Shown: positions 1 through 5,778, counted from the first letter of the stretch. The stretch: 8,033 bases of DNA from Rhodospirillaceae bacterium (GCA_030151865.1 JASLCK010000070.1:1-8033); one strand, 5' to 3'. A program made the numbers and translations. The notes: a model not told the origin generated them from the letters alone.

Positions 1-195
1 TGCGGCCACATGCAACTGCTCGAACACCGTATCGCTGGTGCCGACGAACAGCGGAAAGTCGGGGTCGGTTTTATCGGCCTGAGACGAAGGGGCGTCATCG
101 GCCCAGGCCGGGGCCGATATGGCAAGGGGCACCAGGGCGGCGATCAACGCGGCCAGCCTTGTCTTCCCCAGCCTTATCTCGCACAACCCGTTCAT
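1..195 (-). CDS. Exported protein of unknown function, N-terminal part only
   Basis: The reading frame is open from an ATG at 195 to the window edge (65 codons), so only the amino end is visible. It begins MNGLCEIRLGKTRLAALIAA: a basic stretch with R8, K11 and R13, then a hydrophobic core of about residues 14-28, then APAWA followed by DD. This is a classic Sec signal peptide with probable cleavage after Ala32. The mature start is acidic and Ser/Pro-rich, then has PLFVGTSDTVFEQL, which I cannot assign to a family. GGGGAA about 8-9 bases upstream of the ATG is a reasonable ribosome site. It lies 87 bp downstream of the marR stop on the same strand. Export to periplasm or envelope is inferred from the signal alone; the function is unknown. 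Confidence 0.72.
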   Translation of the reverse strand, partial: MNGLCEIRLGKTRLAALIAALVPLAISAPAWADDAPSSQADKTDPDFPLFVGTSDTVFEQLHVAA

Positions 196-282
196 CGCCC
201 GATCGTTCCCCGTCTTTGCGCCATCTTATGCCAACTTTGGGGGATGGGAACAAATACCCTTTTCCCTGTCCCGGTTTTCCCT

Positions 283-825
283 TTAGCGGTTCCTGTCGCG
301 GGCGGCGGTTTCCAGGCCAGTCAACAAACGGCTCAAGCCATCATCCAGGCTTTGCCGTTCTTCCGGGGACAGCACCGACAAGATGGCGTGTTCATTGTCC
401 ACATGGACGGCGACGGCTTCGTCGATCAGGGCAAAGCCCCGGTCGGTCAGTTGCACCAGCAGGCTGCGGGCGTCGTCGGGATTGGGCAGGCGGTGCACCA
501 AGCCGCTGGCTTCCAGCCGTTGCAGACGGTGCGTCATGGTGCCCGACGTCACCATCAGCGCCGAAAACAGCGCCGTCGGGGCCAGGCAATAGGGTCTGCC
601 GGATCGGCGCAGGGTTGCCAGGACGTCGAATTCCCAAGTGGAAATGCCATAGCGTTCAAACACTTCGTCCACCCGGCGCTGGGCCAACAGGGTGCAGCGT
701 TTCAGTCGTCCGATCAGTCCCATGGGGGTGACGTCCAGATCGGGTCGTTCACGCCGCCACTGGTCCAAGATCCAATCCACCTGATCGGCGGAGCGCGGTG
801 CTGGCGGGGTGGGGGCGGTGGTCAT
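283..825 (-). CDS. MarR-family transcriptional regulator, PecS/HucR (urate-responsive) type
   Basis: A 180-residue winged-helix repressor, longer at the N terminus than a minimal MarR protein. The HTH and wing occupy roughly residues 60-130, with recognition helix SGTMTHRLQRLEASGLV and wing PNPDDARSLLVQLT, followed by C-terminal dimerisation helices. The extra N-terminal helix carries two Trp (W18, W23) and the segment QWRRERPDLD, typical of the PecS/HucR/MftR subfamily. From memory, HucR ligand residues are D73, R106 and R118. Here D67, R100 and R112 fall at exactly the same spacings (33 and 12), supporting a purine (urate or xanthine) ligand; this is inference. GGAG five bases before the ATG is the ribosome site. 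It is divergent from a DMT exporter with two palindromic operators between them, so autoregulation plus control of the exporter is likely. I see no clear promoter of its own. Confidence 0.9.
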   Translation of the reverse strand: MTTAPTPPAPRSADQVDWILDQWRRERPDLDVTPMGLIGRLKRCTLLAQRRVDEVFERYGISTWEFDVLATLRRSGRPYCLAPTALFSALMVTSGTMTHRLQRLEASGLVHRLPNPDDARSLLVQLTDRGFALIDEAVAVHVDNEHAILSVLSPEERQSLDDGLSRLLTGLETAARDRNR

Positions 826-836
826 GGCTGCTCCGA

Positions 837-854
837 TATCTTGACATCAAGATA
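837..854. promoter_or_regulatory. MarR-type operator 1 (perfect palindrome)
   Basis: TATCTTGACATCAAGATA is an 8-bp perfect inverted repeat around a 2-bp centre, the size and symmetry expected of a MarR-dimer site. It contains TTGACA, which also serves as the predicted -35 box of the rightward exporter promoter, and it ends 12 bases upstream of the marR start. Bound repressor would block both genes. That the neighbouring MarR protein is the ligand is inferred from position. Confidence 0.78.
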
Positions 855-869
855 AATCGTTCCTAGATG
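841..869 (+). promoter_or_regulatory. Predicted sigma-70 promoter for the PecM-like exporter
   Basis: A perfect -35 box TTGACA (841-846) is followed by a 17-bp spacer and a weak -10 box TAGATG (864-869). Transcription would start near 876, giving a leader of under 30 bases. The -35 is embedded in operator 1 and the start site abuts operator 2, a normal repression geometry. The weak -10 keeps confidence moderate. Confidence 0.5.
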
Positions 870-879
870 TGGGGCAGTT

Positions 880-897
880 TATCTTGAAGTGAAGATA
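880..897. promoter_or_regulatory. MarR-type operator 2 (imperfect palindrome)
   Basis: TATCTTGAAGTGAAGATA matches operator 1 in its left arm exactly and in 7 of 8 positions of its right arm. It begins 43 bp after operator 1, about four helical turns, so two dimers could sit on the same DNA face. It ends five bases before the exporter ATG and occupies the place where a Shine-Dalgarno sequence would be. Confidence 0.7.
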
Positions 898-902
898 ATT
901 CC

Positions 903-1775
903 ATGCCCAAACATCGCCTGCTGCTGCATTGGTTCGATATCCTGCTGACCGCCCTGGCTCCGGCCATGTGGGGATCGACCTATATCGTCACCACGCAAAT
1001 CCTGCCCCCCGACCGGCCTTTTACTGCTGCCTGCCTGCGGGTGCTGCCTGCCGGGCTGCTTTTGGTGGCCTATCGTCGGGTCTGGCCGCACAGCAGCCAA
1101 TGGGGACGGATGCTGATCCTGTCGGCGCTTAATATCGGAGTGTTCCAGGCCCTGCTGTTCATTGCCGCCTATCGTCTGCCCGGTGGCGTGGCGGCGGTGG
1201 TGGGGGCGATCCAGCCGTTGTTGGTGATGGCGCTGGCTTGGGCGGTAGACCGCCATCGGCCGCCCTCTTTGGCGGTAACGGCGGCTTTACTGGGGGTGAT
1301 CAGCATGGCCGTGCTGTTACTGTCGCCCGCAGCCAAGTGGGATGCGCTGGGTATCGCCGCCGCCTTAAGCGGGGCTGCCTGCATGGCGGGTGGTACCTAT
1401 CTGGCGCGGCGCTGGCGGCCCGATATGCCGGTTTTAGCCTTTACCGGCTGGCAATTGCTGGCGGGTGGGGTGATGCTGGCTCCGGTAGCCTTGCTGGTCG
1501 ATCCGCCGCTACCTGTCCTGACCCTGCCGCAGATCGGTGGTTACGCCTATCTCTGCCTGATGGGGGCATTGGTGGCCTATGCCCTGTGGTTTCGCGGTAT
1601 CGGGCGGTTGTCGCCGGTGGCGGTCTCGTCGCTGGGCCTGCTCAGTCCGGTGACGGCGGTCATCCTGGGCTGGGCGCTGTTAGGGCAAGCCATGACGGGC
1701 TGGTCGCTGGTGGGATTAGTGGGGGTGCTTGTCAGCATTCTGACCGTACAGCGGGCCATGACGGGGCGCAAATAG
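903..1775 (+). CDS. DMT/EamA-family exporter, PecM-like
   Basis: A 290-residue very hydrophobic protein with two tandem EamA repeats (about residues 10-138 and 150-285), predicting ten inner-membrane helices. The start MPKHRLLLHWFDILLTALAP, followed by a WGSTYIVTT motif and LPPDRPF, resembles PecM, the DMT pump paired with the MarR regulator PecS. PecM in Dickeya is linked to export of indigoidine; the substrate here is unknown. The second repeat has GGTYLARRW and ends in a VSILTVQR helix. It is divergent from a PecS-type regulator with a shared operator region, matching the known pecS-pecM arrangement. The ATG at 903 keeps the full first helix, but no good ribosome site precedes it. Its stop lies inside a terminator hairpin, 10 bp from the converging araC gene. 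Confidence 0.9.
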   Translation: MPKHRLLLHWFDILLTALAPAMWGSTYIVTTQILPPDRPFTAACLRVLPAGLLLVAYRRVWPHSSQWGRMLILSALNIGVFQALLFIAAYRLPGGVAAVVGAIQPLLVMALAWAVDRHRPPSLAVTAALLGVISMAVLLLSPAAKWDALGIAAALSGAACMAGGTYLARRWRPDMPVLAFTGWQLLAGGVMLAPVALLVDPPLPVLTLPQIGGYAYLCLMGALVAYALWFRGIGRLSPVAVSSLGLLSPVTAVILGWALLGQAMTGWSLVGLVGVLVSILTVQRAMTGRK

Positions 1776-1787
1776 CGCCCCGCTTTT
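1763..1787 (+). terminator. Rho-independent terminator of the PecM-like gene
   Basis: GGGGCGC (1763-1769), loop AAATA, then GCGCCCC (1775-1781) form a perfect 7-bp GC stem followed by GC and four T. The loop and second arm include the TAG stop of the exporter, and the T-run includes the araC stop codon. There is no T-run on the reverse side, so it is mainly a rightward terminator. Confidence 0.72.
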
Positions 1788-2577
1788 AGGCGACATTCTT
1801 GCGGAATTCGTCGGGGGTTGCCCCCATCATGCGGCGGAACATGGCGATAAAGGCCGATGCGCCGCTATAGCCCAGATCGGCGGCGATCCGTTCGACGGTT
1901 GTCCCCGATTGCAGCAGCGGCATGGCCCGCACCAGCCGCAGCCTTTGCCGCCATTCCGCCAAAGACATGCCCAGATCGCGCTGACAGCGGCGCATCAGGG
2001 TGCGTTCCGATATCTGGGCGTCATGGGCCAGTTGGGCCAGGGACCGGTTGTCGCCGGGGTGACATTCGAAATGGTTCAGGATCGGTCCCAGCAACGGATC
2101 ATCCGACGACGGCAGATAGGTGCCTGCGCAAGGCGCGACGCGCAATTGGTCGGCGAAAACCTGCATCAGCCGAAATTCTTCCGGCGTGACAGGATTGCCG
2201 GGCGGAGATTGACGTAAATGATCCAGTAAGGCCCGCATCAACGGGCTGATGGTCAGGGCGCAGGGAGCTTTGGGCAGTCCTTCGGCCAGTTCGGCGGCGA
2301 CATAGAACGAGCCATGCCGTACTTCCTGGCGGTTCAGGCCGATATGTTCATTGTTGGGGGGCAGCCACAGGCCGTATTGCGGTGGGGCCAGATAGTGGCG
2401 GCCCAGGGTTTTGACTTCCAGCACGCCGCTGAAGGAATAGACGAATTCCCCCCAAGGATGGCTATGCAAGGGATAGCTGCCGTCGTGGGGCATACAAGCA
2501 AAACGAAAGAACAGCGGCGCGGGCAGCTTATCTTGAAACGGCGGGATCAGCAGATGGGGCCGGGCTTTGTCGGGCAT
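1786..2577 (-). CDS. AraC-family transcriptional regulator with N-terminal cupin domain
   Basis: A 263-residue protein when started at MPDKARPHLL. The N-terminal half is an AraC-type cupin: HSHPWGEFVYSFSG at about 38-51 supplies the barrel histidines, followed by GLWLPPNNEH. The C-terminal hundred residues hold both helix-turn-helix motifs: LAQLAHDAQISERTLMRRC, and VERIAADLGYSGASAFIAMF near the end. The open frame extends far upstream (to 3186), but that extension is Pro/Arg-rich antisense of the next gene. AGGA five bases before the ATG at 2577 selects this start; two upstream in-frame ATGs (MDGY, MTPQ) lack a comparable site. It is divergent from an EamA exporter, so it probably controls that gene in response to an unknown small molecule. 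This type often sits beside efflux genes. Confidence 0.9.
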   Translation of the reverse strand: MPDKARPHLLIPPFQDKLPAPLFFRFACMPHDGSYPLHSHPWGEFVYSFSGVLEVKTLGRHYLAPPQYGLWLPPNNEHIGLNRQEVRHGSFYVAAELAEGLPKAPCALTISPLMRALLDHLRQSPPGNPVTPEEFRLMQVFADQLRVAPCAGTYLPSSDDPLLGPILNHFECHPGDNRSLAQLAHDAQISERTLMRRCQRDLGMSLAEWRQRLRLVRAMPLLQSGTTVERIAADLGYSGASAFIAMFRRMMGATPDEFRKNVA

Positions 2578-2653
2578 GGGAATCCTGGATCTGGGGTCCG
2601 CCTGTGGGGTCATGGCGCGGGGCCGAACTGGCTGAATGTCGGGATCGCCTGTC

Positions 2654-2668
2654 ATATATTCAATATAT
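2654..2668. promoter_or_regulatory. AT-rich palindrome in the araC-eamA spacer
   Basis: ATATATTCAATATAT is a perfect 7-bp inverted repeat about a single C, in otherwise GC-rich DNA between the AraC regulator and the divergent exporter. It could be an operator or the melting region of a promoter. I found no convincing -35/-10 pair in either direction, so its role is inferred from position only. Confidence 0.4.
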
Positions 2669-2697
2669 CCATCCATCGTGACATAGCTTAGAGAGTC

Positions 2698-2718
2698 CCC
2701 CAACAGCAAGAATTGGGG
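2698..2718 (+). promoter_or_regulatory. Hairpin covering the ribosome site of the second exporter
   Basis: CCCCAA (2698-2703) can pair with TTGGGG (2713-2718) around a 9-base loop. The second arm contains most of the likely Shine-Dalgarno sequence GGGGAA (2715-2720), six bases before the ATG at 2727. If folded in the mRNA it would limit ribosome access. A 6-bp stem can occur by chance. Confidence 0.35.
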
Positions 2719-2726
2719 AAACCGTG

Positions 2727-3617
2727 ATGGACGCCCGCAAGACATTGGATGGTCAGGCCATGGGGCTGATGCTGGGACTCTGCCTGATCTGGGGCTTCCA
2801 GCAGGTGGCGTTGAAGCTGGCTGCCCCCGACATGGCGCCGATCCTGCAAATCGGGCTGCGTTCGGGGGCGTCGGGGTTGGTGGTGCTGATCCTGTTGCTG
2901 GTGCGCGGCGAGCCGGTGCGGCCCCAGGGGCGGGAATGGCAGCCAGGCTTGCTGGCCGGGTTGTTGTTCGCGCTGGAATATCTGTTTCTCGGCCAGGGGC
3001 TGCTTTACACCACGGCGTCGCACATTGTGGTGTTTCTCTATACCGGCCCGGCCTTCGCTGCGCTGGGGTTGCATTGGCGGTCCCCGGCGGAACGTCTGTC
3101 TTTGGTGCAATGGGGCGGGCTGTTGCTGGCTTTCGCCGGTCTGACCCTGGCCTTTCTGGGCGGCAAAGGTACCGCCGGGGCGGCAAACGCCAACATGCTG
3201 TTGGGCGATACCTTGGGGCTGTTCAGCGGCCTTGCCTGGGCGGCGACCACGGTGATCATCCGCACCACCAGCCTGTCGCGGGCTCCGGCCTCGCAGACCT
3301 TGCTCTATCAACTGACCGGGGCCTTCTTGCTGCTGCTGCCTGCCGCCCTGGTGCTGGATAAGGCCGACGTTGTGCTCAGTCCGCGCCTGCTGGCCTGCAT
3401 GAGCTTTCAGATCCTGGTGGTGTCGTTCGGCAGTTTTCTGATCTGGTTCTGGCTGTTGCGCACCTATCTGGCGTCGCGCCTGGGGGTGTTTGCCTTTCTG
3501 ACGCCGTTCTTTGGGGTGCTGTTCGGCATCCTGGTGCTGGGCGACCCGTTAGAGCCCACCTTGTTGGCCGGGGCGGTGCTGGTGGTGATCGGCATCATTG
3601 TGGTTAGCCGCAAATAG
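2727..3617 (+). CDS. DMT/EamA-family transporter (second exporter)
   Basis: A 296-residue inner-membrane protein with two EamA repeats (about residues 12-140 and 155-293) and ten predicted helices. Characteristic pieces are LCLIWGFQQVALKLAAP in helix 1, the polar LGQGLLYTTASHIVVFLYTGP segment (split here by its Gly/Thr turns) in the first repeat, and LAWAATTVIIRTTSL then LGVFAFLTPFFGVLFGILVL in the second. It ends with a short basic SRK tail on the cytoplasmic side. GTG at 2724 directly precedes ATG at 2727; I chose the ATG, six bases after GGGGAA. It is a different branch from the PecM-like exporter and is divergent from an AraC regulator. The substrate is unknown; efflux of a metabolite, amino acid or drug is the family norm. 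Confidence 0.9.
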   Translation: MDARKTLDGQAMGLMLGLCLIWGFQQVALKLAAPDMAPILQIGLRSGASGLVVLILLLVRGEPVRPQGREWQPGLLAGLLFALEYLFLGQGLLYTTASHIVVFLYTGPAFAALGLHWRSPAERLSLVQWGGLLLAFAGLTLAFLGGKGTAGAANANMLLGDTLGLFSGLAWAATTVIIRTTSLSRAPASQTLLYQLTGAFLLLLPAALVLDKADVVLSPRLLACMSFQILVVSFGSFLIWFWLLRTYLASRLGVFAFLTPFFGVLFGILVLGDPLEPTLLAGAVLVVIGIIVVSRK

Positions 3618-3782
3618 AGACCTTCCCTTGTCTCGAGGGCCGGAAGGGGATGGAGCACCCTTTCCGGCCTCGAAACACGTCAGAGAAAACAAGGTCTGCC
3701 CAGGGGTTGCAGCTGCCCAGAACAGTTTGTCTCCCCCGACGGGGGACTGCTGCGAAGCGGCGTGGGGCCGCCTCGGGTCTCT
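3616..3782. repeat. Hairpin-rich non-coding element with short terminal inverted repeats
   Basis: The eamA-glpD junction has no gene but is full of symmetry. Its ends carry AGAGACC (3616-3622) and GGTCTCT (3776-3782), a 7-bp inverted repeat, with a third copy AAGGTCT at 3691-3697 that also pairs with AGACCTT at the left end. Inside are a long stem (3633-3673), the palindrome GCAGCTGC (3709-3716), two CTGCCCAG direct repeats (3696-3703, 3713-3720), TCCCCCGACGGGGGA (3732-3746) and GCGGC-N5-GCCGC (3757-3771). It could be a miniature mobile or REP-like element, a structured 3' UTR, or a dense set of terminators. No target duplication is obvious. Confidence 0.35.
3633..3673 (+). terminator. Long stem-loop after the second exporter
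   Basis: Bases 3633-3649 pair with 3658-3673 in a stem of 16 pairs (one G-U) with a single bulged G at 3639 and an 8-base loop. It starts 16 bases after the eamA stop. There is no T-run, so it may be an RNA-stabilising 3' structure or Rho-assisted end rather than a classical terminator. It could serve either strand. Confidence 0.4.
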
Positions 3783-3799
3783 TTAACTTTTGCGTCCGG

Positions 3800-5422
3800 T
3801 CAGATGGCCTGGGTCAGGCGTTCTTCCACCTGGGCGGCTTCGGCCTGACGGCGGCTGTCGTCCCAGCCCAGTTCGGGGGCCATCAAGGCGATGACGCGGG
3901 CCGAGCAGTCTCGAGCGGCGGCACGGTCCACCAGGGCCAGCGACAGGCGGCGGGCCAGCACATCCATGGCCGAACGGGCGGCTTCATGGCGGGTGGCGTA
4001 AATCACTTCGGCTTCCAGATAAGGGTGGGCCGGATGCAGACGGACCGCGCCTTGCCCCGAGGCGGCGGCATAGCGCAGCACCCGTGGGGCGCGGTCGCCA
4101 TAAGCGTGATGAAGATGGTGGGCGACATCCCGATCCAAGCTGAATTCCCGGATCAGAGCGTCAATGCCTTTGGCGCGGTCGAACCCAGCGGCCCCGACCA
4201 GCGGCAGATCGACGGTGCGGCAGCCCGAGCGCGGGGTCAGGGCAAAGACCCCGACAGCATGATCGACGGCATGTTCCGCCATCTTGCGATAGGTGGTCCA
4301 TTTGCCGCCGCAAATGGTCAAAAGCCCGGTTGAGCCCATTTCGATCACATGATCGCGGGCCAGATGGGCGGTATCGGCGGCCTTGGGGTCGCTGACCAGC
4401 GGGCGCAGTCCCGACCACACCGACAGGATGTCGGATTCGCTGACATCAAGATTGAAGTACTGGCGGACATGGCGCAGCAGATAGGCCACTTCCTCGGCCT
4501 TGGGGCGGGGATGGGCTTCGATTTCGGCGGGTTCGTCGGTGGTGCCGATCAGGGCGTGACCCTGCCAGGGCAGCACGAACAGCACGCGGCCATCTTCGGT
4601 CTTGGGGATCAACAGGCCGCTGTCGGCGGGGGCGAAGCGTTTGTCCAAGACAATATGAATGCCCGAACTGGCGGTCAGGATCGATCCGGCCTGGGGATCG
4701 GCCATGCGGCGCACACTGTCCGAGAACGGGCCGCAGGCGTTGATCACGCCGCGTGCCTTGATTTCCCAGCGGGCTCCGGTTTCCCGGTCTTCCACCATGG
4801 CGCCGCACAGGCGGTTCTTGTCGATGTTCAAGCCCACCGCCTCGACACGGGTGGCGATGGCAGCACCTTGTTCGGCGGCGGTCATGGCCAGGGTAACGGC
4901 CATGCGGGCGTCGTTGAACTGGCCATCGTAATAAAGCACGCCCGCCTTCAGCCCGTCGTCCTTCAGCATGGGGAAACGGCGCAATGCTTCCTTGCGGCTG
5001 AGCAAACGGCTGGGACCCAACCCCAGTTTGCCCGCCAGCAGGTCATAAAGCTTCAGTCCGGCATAGACGTAGGGAATGTCCATCCAGCGGTATAGCGGGG
5101 TGATCAGCGGCAGCCGGTCGGCCAGATGGGGGGCGTTCTTCAGGAACAGGCCGCGTTCATGCAGGCCGTCCTTGACCAGATTATATTGCACCCGGTCCAG
5201 ATGACGGATCGCCAGTTCCAGATAGCGCACGCCGCCATGCACCAGCTTGGTGCTGCGGCTGCTGGTGCCTTCGGCGAAATCGTTGCGTTCGATCAGGGCC
5301 ACCGACAGCCCGCGCGAAATGGCGTCCAGGGCCACCCCGCACCCTGTCGCCCCGCCGCCGATGATCAGCAGGTCGAAGGTTTGACCGGATTGCAGCGTTT
5401 GAAGGGCGGCGGCTCTGTCCAT
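3800..5422 (-). CDS. glpD: Aerobic glycerol-3-phosphate dehydrogenase (FAD-dependent)
   Basis: A 540-residue GlpD. It oxidises sn-glycerol-3-phosphate to dihydroxyacetone phosphate and passes electrons to the quinone pool at the cytoplasmic membrane face. The FAD-binding Rossmann start DLLIIGGGATGCGVALDA is at residues 17-34, with an acidic residue (E45) ending the second strand. The family signature SSRSTKLVHGGVRYLE is at 54-69. Substrate-domain motifs include YYDGQFNDARM, INACGPFSD, LPWQGHALIGTTDE and GGKWTTYRKMAEHA. The last 130 or so residues form the DAO C-terminal helical domain. The length is near the bacterial norm. GGGAG lies ten bases before the ATG at 5422. It is divergent from glpR across a spacer with GlpR-type half-sites; glpK and glpF are not in the window. 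Confidence 0.97.
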   Translation of the reverse strand: MDRAAALQTLQSGQTFDLLIIGGGATGCGVALDAISRGLSVALIERNDFAEGTSSRSTKLVHGGVRYLELAIRHLDRVQYNLVKDGLHERGLFLKNAPHLADRLPLITPLYRWMDIPYVYAGLKLYDLLAGKLGLGPSRLLSRKEALRRFPMLKDDGLKAGVLYYDGQFNDARMAVTLAMTAAEQGAAIATRVEAVGLNIDKNRLCGAMVEDRETGARWEIKARGVINACGPFSDSVRRMADPQAGSILTASSGIHIVLDKRFAPADSGLLIPKTEDGRVLFVLPWQGHALIGTTDEPAEIEAHPRPKAEEVAYLLRHVRQYFNLDVSESDILSVWSGLRPLVSDPKAADTAHLARDHVIEMGSTGLLTICGGKWTTYRKMAEHAVDHAVGVFALTPRSGCRTVDLPLVGAAGFDRAKGIDALIREFSLDRDVAHHLHHAYGDRAPRVLRYAAASGQGAVRLHPAHPYLEAEVIYATRHEAARSAMDVLARRLSLALVDRAAARDCSARVIALMAPELGWDDSRRQAEAAQVEERLTQAI

Positions 5423-5488
5423 GATCGTAAGGCTCCCGGCGCGGTGATCAGTTTTGCATGTGCGAAATCGATCAAATAATGCGCGTTT

Positions 5489-5494
5489 ATGTTC
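5489..5494. promoter_or_regulatory. GlpR-like half-site near the predicted glpD start
   Basis: ATGTTC on the forward strand, preceded by TT, matches one arm of the GlpR operator. The expected second arm is poor, so this is a lone half-site. It falls a few bases downstream of the predicted leftward glpD transcription start, a sensible repression position. Confidence 0.35.
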
Positions 5495-5503
5495 CTTTTG
5501 GCT

Positions 5504-5532
5504 TTTATACGCCTATCACAGTGGTGTTGGAA
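5504..5532 (-). promoter_or_regulatory. glpD: Predicted glpD promoter
   Basis: On the reverse strand a good -10 box TATAAA (5509-5504) is preceded, after a 17-bp spacer, by a weak -35 TTCCAA (5532-5527). The start would be near 5497, giving a leader of about 75 bases. The weak -35 leaves room for an activator. GlpR-type half-sites flank it on both sides. Confidence 0.5.
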
Positions 5533-5550
5533 GGCGAATTTAGGCTAAAG

Positions 5551-5567
5551 CGAACATAATCGAACAT
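5551..5567. promoter_or_regulatory. Tandem GlpR-like half-sites upstream of glpD
   Basis: CGAACATAATCGAACATATG begins here: CGAACAT occurs twice in the same orientation, exactly 10 bp apart, followed each time by A. Each is a perfect arm of the GlpR operator, but the opposing arm is missing for both. Same-face tandem half-sites about 55-70 bp upstream of the predicted glpD start suggest a regulator site. Binding by GlpR is inference. Confidence 0.55.
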
Positions 5568-5636
5568 ATGGGGCCGGGGTTGCGCCGCTGCAAGCGGGGC
5601 GTCCTGCTTTTGCATAAGGGGTGCTGTTGCAAAGAT

Positions 5637-5675
5637 GGGGATGCTGCCGGGGGATTATCAGGGGGATATGTCGGG
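5637..5675 (+). repeat. Four G-tracts with 12-bp period (possible G-quadruplex)
   Basis: G-runs begin at 5637 (4 G), 5649 (5 G), 5661 (5 G) and 5673 (3 G), each 12 bp after the last, with intervening 7-8-base spacers. Two of the spacers begin AT-rich (ATTATCA, ATATGTC). This could be a degenerate 12-bp tandem repeat or a quadruplex-forming run on the non-template strand ahead of glpR. Confidence 0.4.
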
Positions 5676-5707
5676 ATTTGATTTCCCTTCCTGTTCATGG
5701 GCGCGGC

Positions 5708-5713
5708 TATGAT
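5708..5713 (+). promoter_or_regulatory. glpR: Candidate -10 box for glpR
   Basis: TATGAT is a good -10 element 78 bases before the glpR ATG. No acceptable -35 lies 16-18 bp upstream (the TTGATT at 5678 is 24 bp away), so initiation would need help. A start near 5720 would coincide with the palindrome CGAATGAACATTCG. Confidence 0.35.
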
Positions 5714-5719
5714 AGGGTT

Positions 5720-5733
5720 CGAATGAACATTCG
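5720..5733. promoter_or_regulatory. Palindrome with embedded GlpR half-site at the glpR start region
   Basis: CGAATGAACATTCG is a perfect 6-bp inverted repeat around AA and contains TGAACAT, one mismatch from the GlpR arm CGAACAT. A GTTC at 5717-5720 faces GAAC at 5725-5728, but 2 bp closer than in the standard operator. It lies at the predicted start of glpR transcription and fits autoregulation. Confidence 0.4.
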
Positions 5734-5771
5734 CACGTCCTGGGCGCGTACATTGCCCAACGAACCTGAAA

Positions 5772-5778
5772 TGAACAT
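5772..5778. promoter_or_regulatory. GlpR-like half-site next to the glpR ribosome site
   Basis: TGAACAT repeats the half-site seen 48 bp upstream and ends just before the strong Shine-Dalgarno AAGGGGGAG (5780-5788). CGAAC at 5761-5765 is a further partial copy in the same orientation. A repressor here would act on the leader of glpR. Confidence 0.35.

Noticed and set aside
10..855. Rightward open frame of 281 codons across marR
   Set aside because: It is antisense of marR and of the exported-protein start, Gln/Gly/Arg-rich, without recognisable domains.
2529..2536. Exact TATCTTGA half-site of the MarR operator inside araC
   Set aside because: The right arm is absent and the 8-mer lies in coding sequence; chance is a sufficient explanation.
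2578..3186. The araC frame stays open far upstream, giving a possible 466-residue protein
   Set aside because: The extension is low-complexity Pro/Arg/Ala sequence antisense to the exporter gene, while the AraC cupin starts normally after a good ribosome site at 2577.
4349..5095. Rightward open frame of 248 codons inside glpD
   Set aside because: It is antisense to conserved GlpD motifs and has Gly/Gln-biased composition typical of shadow frames.
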